Shown here: positions 33,598 through 39,642 of the stretch, piece after piece
Position numbering within the stretch: the stretch's first letter is position 1
Layout: each line of letters begins with the position of its first letter
NCBI GenBank assembly: GCA_027858775.1
Contig: JAQICA010000043.1
Span: forward strand, 1 to 39,642
Length of the DNA stretch: 39,642 bases
Reading direction: 5' to 3'
Source: Salinivirgaceae bacterium
GTDB taxonomy: Bacteria; Bacteroidota; Bacteroidia; Bacteroidales; Salinivirgaceae
The notes under the pieces: generated by a model
Told to the model about the DNA's origin: nothing
The model's database searches: none
Seen by the model: only the letters and a program-made list of their open reading frames with translations
Program-made: the position numbers and the translations under genes

Positions 33598-36201
33598 ATG
33601 AAGAAGTTACTCTTACTTGCTGTTTTCAGCATTGTTTTCCTTGTTGGCTTTGCCCAGCAGCCGCGCGAGTACATTATTGAAATGAATTTTAATAATCAAA
33701 AGGAAATTCAAAAATTAACCCGCCTCATGTCCATTGATGCGATAGAGGATGGGAAAATTACTGCGTACGTAAATCCAGGACAACTGGATAAATTGAATAG
33801 TTTAGGTTACGAATACACAATAGTGCCTAAGCCAGATCTATCTAAGCGAGTTATTAATATGGCCACTACCGTAGCAGAAATGGCAGATTGGGATCGGTAT
33901 CCTACCTATGAAGTGTATGTAGAAATGATGGAGCAATTTGCTACTGACTATCCTGATATTTGTAAACTCGACACTATCGGCCAGACTAATGATGGGCGTT
34001 TGCTTCTGACTGTTAAAATAAGTGACAATGTTCTTGAGGAAGAAAACGAAGCCGAAGTTTTTTACACCAGTTCCATGCACGGTGACGAAACTACCGGATT
34101 TGTTCTTCATCTGCGCTTAATAGACTACCTTTTGTCGAATTATGGAACAGACGATGAGGTTGATGAGCTTGTAAATAACCTGGAAATATGGATAAACCCA
34201 GCTGCTAACCCCGATGGAACTTACGCTTCAGGAAATAGTACCGTTTCCGGATCTACACGCTCCAATGCCAATGGTGTTGACCTGAACAGGAATTTCCCCG
34301 ACCCAAAAGGTGGAGACCATCCCGACGGACAGAGTTGGCAAATAGAAACAGTTGCGATGATGCATTTTGCCGATGAGCACAGTTTTGTGCTTTCTCAAAA
34401 TACACACGGAGGTATTGAACTTGTGAACTATCCTTGGGACACATGGACGCGCCTACATCCAGATGATAATTGGTGGGTGCGGGTGAGCCGCGACTATGCA
34501 GATATGGCACAGGCAAACAGCCCTTCCGGATATATGACTGCTCAAAACAATGGAATTACAAACGGTGCTGCCTGGTACATAGTTGAAGGCGGACGTCAGG
34601 ATTACATGAACTATTTTAAACAATGCCGCGAATTTGTTCTTGAGATTTCCGATTCAAAAACATTAAGTACTGATTTATTGCCCGACTATTGGGGGTACAA
34701 TAAGCAGGCATTGTTGAACTACATGAAAGAGGCAATGTATGGCATTAAAGGAATTGTTACTAATCAGGATGACGAACCACTTTTTGCAGAAATTCATCTT
34801 GTTGATCATGATCAGGATAACTCGTATGTGGTTACAGATCCCGAAATTGGTGACTTCCACCGTATGGTAGAAGCAGGAACATACACTGTTGAGGTGCGTT
34901 CCTACGGTTATGTACCACAAACGCTCGATAATATTTCTTCTGTAGATGGCGAGGTCACCCTTTTTAATGTTCAACTATCGCAAGCTCAAACTGTTGAAAT
35001 TACAGGGGAAATTACTGATGCAATTACCGGATTGCCAATCGAAGGTGCTACCATTTCATTGGCAAACACGCCCATTGATCCAGTGGAAACGAATAGTGCC
35101 GGGCAGTACACTATATCTGAAATATTGGAAGATGCATACACAATTATTGTTTATGCCGATGGATATGCCGGTGTACGGGAAGATATTACCATAAGCACAG
35201 ATAATCTTGAATTTAGCTTCGAATTGTCACCTGTGAACGCAATTAGTTTTGAGAATGGCTTACCTGACAATTTCAGTGTAACGGGTGATGCAAACTGGGC
35301 TGTTACCGATGCTACTGCATTTCACGGTTCAAATTCATTAAAATCGGGAGCTATTACTGATGGCCAATCAACCATGATGGAATTTTCTCATACGTATGCA
35401 AGTGCAAGTCAAATTAGTTTTGCTTTGAAAACCGATAGTGAAAGCGGCTACGATAAGCTAGTATTTTATATTGATGGTGATCCTCAGGATGATTGGAGTG
35501 GCAACATTAGCTGGCAAGAGGTGACTTTTGATGTGGACGAAGGTGAACATACTTTTAAGTGGGAGTATAGTAAAGACGGGTCGGTTGGCAACGGAGCCGA
35601 TGCCGTATGGATTGACTATATTCAATTGCCGGCCAATGCACCTACTGAGCCCGTGGCTGCTTTTTCTGCTACCGAACTGGTATTTCCAATGTCACAGCTG
35701 CCGGAACCAGTAGCAGCCGACAGTCTCACAATTACAAATGTGGGAGTTGGTACGTTACTTTATACCACCATGATGCAAGCAGGGACTTGGGCTTCTATTA
35801 CAAGTGAAGATACTGATTTGGAAAATGGAGAATCGGCTTACATTACCGTTGAGGTGGATGCCGGCCAAATGGAAGACGGAACTTACCACGATACTTTGAT
35901 GGTGGTTGCAGACGATTCTTATAAACTTCCGGTCACGATGACAGTATTGAATGGGCTGGCTACAGTTAACCCTATGAATGTTGCAATTTATCCAAATCCG
36001 TCGCAGGGAAATGTTCACGTAGATGCCGATGAGCGCATTGAAACTGTCGTAATTTACAACTTAGCCGGACGTAAAGTGTTCGATCTGGCATATGTAGAAG
36101 CACAGTCAGTGAAAATTAACCCTGGTTTAAATGCAGGAATTTACATGATTCGAATTAAAACAACGCATACTATCTCTACTCAAAAGTTATTTATTGAGTA
36201 G
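33598..36201 (+). CDS. Secreted M14 zinc carboxypeptidase with T9SS sorting domain
   Basis: Secreted metallopeptidase of 867 residues. After a signal peptide (to about residue 19, GFAQ) and a propeptide-like region (to about 95), the M14 domain (about 100-350) shows zinc ligands HGDE (His161, Glu164) and His270 in NTHGGIE, substrate-binding NRNFP (Arg231), and catalytic Glu349 in FVLEIS. Two carboxypeptidase regulatory-like domains follow (about 380-545), then a jelly-roll-like region, an Ig-like region and a C-terminal type IX secretion sorting domain (YPNPSQGNVHV ... GIYMIRI). The protein is therefore exported through the type IX system and either released or attached to the surface. It probably trims peptides for nutrition. 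A strong terminator follows. Confidence 0.95.
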   Translation: MKKLLLLAVFSIVFLVGFAQQPREYIIEMNFNNQKEIQKLTRLMSIDAIEDGKITAYVNPGQLDKLNSLGYEYTIVPKPDLSKRVINMATTVAEMADWDRYPTYEVYVEMMEQFATDYPDICKLDTIGQTNDGRLLLTVKISDNVLEEENEAEVFYTSSMHGDETTGFVLHLRLIDYLLSNYGTDDEVDELVNNLEIWINPAANPDGTYASGNSTVSGSTRSNANGVDLNRNFPDPKGGDHPDGQSWQIETVAMMHFADEHSFVLSQNTHGGIELVNYPWDTWTRLHPDDNWWVRVSRDYADMAQANSPSGYMTAQNNGITNGAAWYIVEGGRQDYMNYFKQCREFVLEISDSKTLSTDLLPDYWGYNKQALLNYMKEAMYGIKGIVTNQDDEPLFAEIHLVDHDQDNSYVVTDPEIGDFHRMVEAGTYTVEVRSYGYVPQTLDNISSVDGEVTLFNVQLSQAQTVEITGEITDAITGLPIEGATISLANTPIDPVETNSAGQYTISEILEDAYTIIVYADGYAGVREDITISTDNLEFSFELSPVNAISFENGLPDNFSVTGDANWAVTDATAFHGSNSLKSGAITDGQSTMMEFSHTYASASQISFALKTDSESGYDKLVFYIDGDPQDDWSGNISWQEVTFDVDEGEHTFKWEYSKDGSVGNGADAVWIDYIQLPANAPTEPVAAFSATELVFPMSQLPEPVAADSLTITNVGVGTLLYTTMMQAGTWASITSEDTDLENGESAYITVEVDAGQMEDGTYHDTLMVVADDSYKLPVTMTVLNGLATVNPMNVAIYPNPSQGNVHVDADERIETVVIYNLAGRKVFDLAYVEAQSVKINPGLNAGIYMIRIKTTHTISTQKLFIE

Positions 36202-36218
36202 TTGAACTGAAAATAATT

Positions 36219-36269
36219 AAAAGCCCCTAACCCAATACTTGTTTGTAAATGTGGTTAGGGGCTTTTTTT
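36219..36269. terminator. Bidirectional terminator between the M14 peptidase and manC
   Basis: A perfect 13 bp stem AAAGCCCCTAACC/GGTTAGGGGCTTT followed by a T run on the plus strand and an A run on the other side, between convergent genes. Confidence 0.9.
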
Positions 36270-36305
36270 GTGATTAGCGGAATATTGGTTTATTCTCTAA
36301 TGAGA

Positions 36306-37403
36306 CTAAACATATTGGTCTCCGAATTTTTTCGACACATCTTTCACAAATTCTTTAATGCGTTGCTCGTTTTGTTTCCGACAAATCAAAAGTGCATTTT
36401 CTTCCTCAACTACCACATAATCTTTCAATCCTTCAATTACGGTAACTTTATTATTAAGCGTGCGCACAATGCAATTGTTTGCATCGTAGAATAGGGTTTT
36501 TTCTGAGTTTGTTGTGTTTTCGTGAACATCCTTGTTGGAAATTTCGTGCAAGGCGCTCCACGAACCTAAATCTGACCACCCAATGTCTGTACTAATTACT
36601 TGTACGTTTTTAGCCTTTTCCATGATACCATAGTCGATAGAAATACTATCGCAGCGGCCAAAAATTTGTTCTATTGCTTTGGTTTCGGCGATAGTATCAA
36701 AATCGGGCGTATATTCGGCAAACAGGTTGTGCATTTGCGGCAAATGAGACAAAAAGGCTTTTAATATACTTTTTGCCGACCAAATAAAAATTCCGGCATT
36801 CCAGAAGTATCTGCCATCAGCTAAAAAATTTTGTGCCGTCGCTAAGTCGGGTTTTTCACGAAATGCAGTCACTTCTGTTTGTACCCATCGATTTTTCTCT
36901 TCTGCTACAATGTTTCCGCTGGATTGAATGTATCCATAACCGGTTTCGGGTTTATGGGGTTCTATGCCAATCGTCATCAAAACATCGTTTTTCCCGGAGT
37001 AATCAAAGCCGCGGTTCACTACTTGGGCAAATAGTTCTTCTTTTAGAATGATGTGGTCGGAGGGAGCTACCAGAATGTTTGCTTCGGAATTTTTTTTATG
37101 AATTTTAAATGCACCCAGTGCCACACAGGGAGCTGTATTTTTGCCTTGGGGTTCGCTTAGTATATTCTCGGCAGGCATATCGGGTATTTGTGCTGCAATG
37201 GTTTGAGCGTAACGCGCATTCGTAATAACTAAAATATTCTCTTTTGGGCAAATTTGCGAAATACGATCGAAGGTTTGTTGTATAAGCGTTTTTCCAGTGC
37301 CCAAAACATCCAGGAATTGTTTGGGTTGTTCCGTTCGGCTCCATGGCCAAAAACGACTCCCGATTCCTCCCGCCATTATTATTGCATAGTTGTTTTTTGT
37401 CAT
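36306..37403 (-). CDS. manC: Mannose-1-phosphate guanylyltransferase
   Basis: A 365-residue nucleotidyltransferase that makes GDP-mannose from GTP and mannose 1-phosphate for polysaccharide and glycoprotein synthesis. It starts with the pyrophosphorylase signature MAGGIGSRFWPWSRTEQPKQ; later motifs are VAPSDHII, PETGYGYIQ, FREKPD and FWNAGIFIW. The length shows it is monofunctional, without the fused mannose-6-phosphate isomerase domain. It is 23 bases downstream of the acyltransferase gene and probably co-transcribed with it. Confidence 0.95.
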   Translation of the reverse strand: MTKNNYAIIMAGGIGSRFWPWSRTEQPKQFLDVLGTGKTLIQQTFDRISQICPKENILVITNARYAQTIAAQIPDMPAENILSEPQGKNTAPCVALGAFKIHKKNSEANILVAPSDHIILKEELFAQVVNRGFDYSGKNDVLMTIGIEPHKPETGYGYIQSSGNIVAEEKNRWVQTEVTAFREKPDLATAQNFLADGRYFWNAGIFIWSAKSILKAFLSHLPQMHNLFAEYTPDFDTIAETKAIEQIFGRCDSISIDYGIMEKAKNVQVISTDIGWSDLGSWSALHEISNKDVHENTTNSEKTLFYDANNCIVRTLNNKVTVIEGLKDYVVVEEENALLICRKQNEQRIKEFVKDVSKKFGDQYV

Positions 37404-37426
37404 GTGGGTTATCTTTAATTTGTTAA

Positions 37427-38323
37427 TTATCGGTTTGTATTGCCAAATGTGGGAAGCGTATTTTTTTCAGTATAGTAATATACTTCGGGTTGCGCCCCAA
37501 AACTGGCAAAGAAACGGGCAATTCCCGGTATCATAGAACCTTCAAAATCGTACACCGCATTTGTATTCGAAAACAATTCTATTACATGGTTCTGAAGAAG
37601 AAACATGCTCCGTTTGTGAAAACCTTCTTCGGTTGATGCTCCTGCCAGATAATAAATTCGATTGGGTGTGATAATCCATGCCCCGGCAGCTATTATGTTT
37701 TGATTATTATCGATGCCATTTATGAGCAAACTGTTACGCTTTTCTAGCGCCTCTAACAGTTTTTTTAAGCGCTTTAAATGCTTTTGCGGAATACCCAGCC
37801 GTGTGCGCTCCCTGGCGATCAATTGCATGAAACGATCAATTGAAACAGTACGAAGAGTTTGCGGAAACTTTCGAGCCTTATTGATATTTCGTTTTGTATT
37901 CGATGAAAACTGTTTTTTTATCTCTTCGAACGGTTGGTTCAGGTTCAGCGTAAAGGTAACTCGTTCATTTACCCGGCAATTGCTTTCTCCATTAAGTTTA
38001 GGATGTTTTTGCGTTTGGTACGAAACGACTGGGACGCGTGAAATAAGTTTTTTAAAAATAGCACCGGAATGAATGTCCTGCCTGTTTGTAAAAAGCCCTA
38101 GTTGTTGGGTAAATGGAGGTTGAATTATGCGTTTTATGCCCGGGAGGTTTCTATAGTACACCGGTATCAATGCCGAATAATCATTATTGATATAAGCACC
38201 CCATTTTTTGCCCGTAACGGCGTCGAGGTAGAACGAGAGTGCATAGACAGGAGCTCCTTCTATTCCTTGAATCGCATTATCCCATTTCGCTTTGTCGATT
38301 TGATGATTTTTAAAATAGTGCAT
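37427..38323 (-). CDS. FemAB/GNAT-like acyltransferase
   Basis: A protein of about 298 residues with the two-lobed acyltransferase plan of the FemAB/BioF2-like group. The pattern FSSNTKRNINKARK in the middle, LINGIDNNQNIIAAGAWIIT, IYYLAGASTEEGF and the end YDFEGSMIPGIARFFASFGA are typical: the final motif is 'DFEGS..PG...F...FG'. Such proteins transfer aminoacyl or other acyl groups to cell-wall or lipid precursors; the substrate is unknown. ATG 38323 (MHYFKNHQ) is chosen because it has AAGGGA in front and the promoter box at 38354 overlaps the longer alternative. manC follows 23 bases on. Confidence 0.8.
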   Translation of the reverse strand: MHYFKNHQIDKAKWDNAIQGIEGAPVYALSFYLDAVTGKKWGAYINNDYSALIPVYYRNLPGIKRIIQPPFTQQLGLFTNRQDIHSGAIFKKLISRVPVVSYQTQKHPKLNGESNCRVNERVTFTLNLNQPFEEIKKQFSSNTKRNINKARKFPQTLRTVSIDRFMQLIARERTRLGIPQKHLKRLKKLLEALEKRNSLLINGIDNNQNIIAAGAWIITPNRIYYLAGASTEEGFHKRSMFLLQNHVIELFSNTNAVYDFEGSMIPGIARFFASFGAQPEVYYYTEKNTLPTFGNTNR

Positions 38324-38353
38324 TCCCTTGGTAAAAGCGTTATTGTGTTGTTT

Positions 38354-38361
38354 CAAAAGTA
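38354..38361 (-). promoter_or_regulatory. -7 box of the acyltransferase-manC operon
   Basis: TACTTTTG on the minus strand, 30 bases before the ATG at 38323. It fits TAnnTTTG and excludes the upstream TTG start. Confidence 0.5.
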
Positions 38362-38448
38362 CAAAAAATATATGAGTCCGATCTAATATGCCAATTGACT
38401 CTTAAATGGACAAAATGATTTTTAACGATTCCATTTTAAAACACGCGC

Positions 38449-38480
38449 AAAAGCCATAAAATCAGAGGTTGAAGGCTTTT
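38449..38480 (-). terminator. Weak terminator-like hairpin after radC
   Basis: Stem AAAAGCC/GGCTTTT (7 bp) with an 18-base loop, about 57 bases past the radC stop on the minus strand. The T run is short, so function is uncertain. Confidence 0.35.
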
Positions 38481-38536
38481 TATATCTGGCTCAAATCTGT
38501 TTTTGGTGTGTGAGTGGCATGCGTATTTTCGTAATT

Positions 38537-39235
38537 TTAAAGGTTTCCTTCATCGGCAAAACTATAATATTTCGATCCTCCGATAATAATATGGTCAAGA
38601 ACATGCATATCTATAATGCTTGCGGCCTCTTTTATTTTTCTAGTAATGCTAAAGTCCGATGTGCTCGGACTTAAGTTGCCAGATGGGTGGTTGTGCACTA
38701 AAATCATGCTCGGTGCCGATACCAATAGCGCCTCTTTTAGAATAACACGTACATCGGTAACGGTTCCGGCAATGCCTCCCTGACTGATTTTTTTTCGGGC
38801 AATTATTTTGTTGGATTGGTGCAGGTAAATAACCCAAAATTCTTCGTGGTTTAAGTCCATCAGTAGTGACGCCATAAGGTTGTAAGCATCTATACTACTT
38901 GTGATTTTTGGGTCGGGATCGGCCTGGCGTTCGCTTCTTCTGCGCGCAATTTCCATGGCTGAAACAAGCGTAACGGCCTTTGCAGTTCCTATTCCCTGAA
39001 ATTTGGTTAATTCGGTTGGCGATAGTCTGGCCAGTTTATGGAAACTATTGTCCGAAGCGGCCAAAATGCGTTTTGCCAGTTCAACAGCGCTTTCGTTTCG
39101 GGAGCCTGAGCCCAGCAGAATGGCAATTAGTTCGGCATCGGAAAGTGCGGGTACGCCTTTTTCAAGTAACTTTTCACGTGGACGGTCACCTTCGGCCCAG
39201 GCGGTTATGGGGATGAATTCTTTGTCTGTTTTCAT
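38537..39235 (-). CDS. radC: RadC family JAMM/MPN protein
   Basis: A 232-residue protein named for DNA repair although its activity remains unclear. An N-terminal helix-hairpin-helix region (LSPTELTKFQGIGTAKAVTL) is followed by a JAMM/MPN metalloprotease-like domain. The metal site VHNHPSGNLSPSTSD (His181, His183, Asp194) and the supporting Glu in NHEEFW are intact. The length is standard for chromosomal radC; shorter copies are typical of mobile elements. Single gene, start at ATG 39235. Confidence 0.94.
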   Translation of the reverse strand: MKTDKEFIPITAWAEGDRPREKLLEKGVPALSDAELIAILLGSGSRNESAVELAKRILAASDNSFHKLARLSPTELTKFQGIGTAKAVTLVSAMEIARRRSERQADPDPKITSSIDAYNLMASLLMDLNHEEFWVIYLHQSNKIIARKKISQGGIAGTVTDVRVILKEALLVSAPSMILVHNHPSGNLSPSTSDFSITRKIKEAASIIDMHVLDHIIIGGSKYYSFADEGNL

Positions 39236-39421
39236 CGGTTATTATTTTGTTTCATTTGTCAGATGGAATTTGCCGTTTGCATCTATTTGGCAGCTCACTT
39301 TGCTAGTATAAAAGTATAAAAAGCTTATTAATACGCAAAGGAACTGTGCTTTTCATATTTTTATATGCCCGGTAAGTCACATGACATTCTTTTTTCAATT
39401 TAATTTATTCCCTGTAGTCAT

Positions 39422-39554
39422 GAGCTCACAAGCTCGGGTGTGATAGAATAGAAGGTCGCTTAAAATACTAAGTCTTGAACTTCATTCAGTTGTTGGACTA
39501 AAGTTTTGCTTCGTTTTTGGTTAAGCAAAAATGAAGGTTAGAATTCATCAAAGG
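39422..39554 (+). repeat. Diverged relative of the leader repeat at the right end
   Basis: GAAGGTCGC, ACTAAGTCTTGA, TTTTTGGTTAAG and TTCATCAAAGG appear in the same order as in the leader repeat. Nested inverted repeats take the place of its hairpin: TTTTGCTT (39504-39511) with AAGCAAAA (39523-39530), and CTTCATT (39480-39486) with AATGAAG (39530-39536). A further small stem GAGCT-CACA-AGCTC opens it (39422-39435). The remaining bases of 39236-39642 hold no gene that I can support. Confidence 0.45.
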
Positions 39555-39642
39555 TTAATAAACAAAAAGAATATTATGATTATTATTAAGTTTCTGTTTA
39601 ATATTAAAATTTAAGTTTTTTGTAGTCCACAATTTTATGAAG

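Overview
The window looks like a chromosomal segment of a Bacteroidota bacterium, probably of the Marinilabiliales/Prolixibacteraceae type. The phylum call rests on repeated TAnnTTTG -7 promoter boxes, a two-component-propeller/Y_Y_Y sensor kinase, a secreted peptidase with a type IX secretion (T9SS) C-terminal sorting domain, a TonB-dependent receptor, a Bacteroidota-type TamB and RHS-repeat proteins of Bacteroidota style. The order-level guess is an impression only.

Layout. 1-330: a copy of a dispersed repeat. 331-3972 (-): large periplasmic-sensing histidine kinase. 4478-8307 (+): an alpha-glucan pair, a GH65 disaccharide phosphorylase and a GH13 lipoprotein. 8374-16622: an accessory island. 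17040-18380 (-): NhaD-type antiporter. 18619-19278 (+): beta-phosphoglucomutase, the expected partner of the GH65 enzyme but now about 10 kb from it. 19348-21441 (-): TonB receptor. 21740-22720 (+): oxidoreductase. 22721-23519: decayed DNA with two RhuM-like gene scraps. 23520-24548 (-) tsaD is divergent from 24668-29080 (+) tamB, followed by nhaA. 30679-32515 (-): DUF3820 protein and sucC. 32720-36201 (+): SPOUT methyltransferase and a T9SS-secreted M14 peptidase. 36306-39235 (-): manC, a FemAB/GNAT-like acyltransferase and radC.

The island is the most interesting part. It holds three 5'-truncated RHS core genes whose first ~110 codons are nearly identical in DNA but whose C-terminal tips differ completely. 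Each is followed at once by one or two small membrane-tethered proteins (lipoprotein; two overlapping small membrane proteins; lipoprotein) that look like immunity genes. Each unit ends in a ~120 bp conserved block with a terminator hairpin, and two of these blocks are followed by paralogous ParE/RelE-type toxin-antitoxin pairs. A fourth RHS core survives only as a scar. The first cassette is split into two frames at a run of seven G, so it is either phase-variable, read by -1 frameshifting, or broken. I read the island as an array of displaced polymorphic-toxin tip cassettes.

Two dispersed repeat families also stand out. One is the ~300-390 bp leader found before the cassettes and at the window start, built on a 14 bp palindrome and a perfect 9 bp hairpin, with an 89 bp block present or absent inside the hairpin. 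The other is a pair of 156/157 bp elements (16762-16917 and 31099-31255) with TAGTG/CACTA ends, whose internal stems differ in sequence but keep pairing through compensatory changes while the loop stays identical. They may be a structured mobile element or an RNA. All functional claims about toxins, immunity and repeats are inferred from sequence reading alone; no searches were run.
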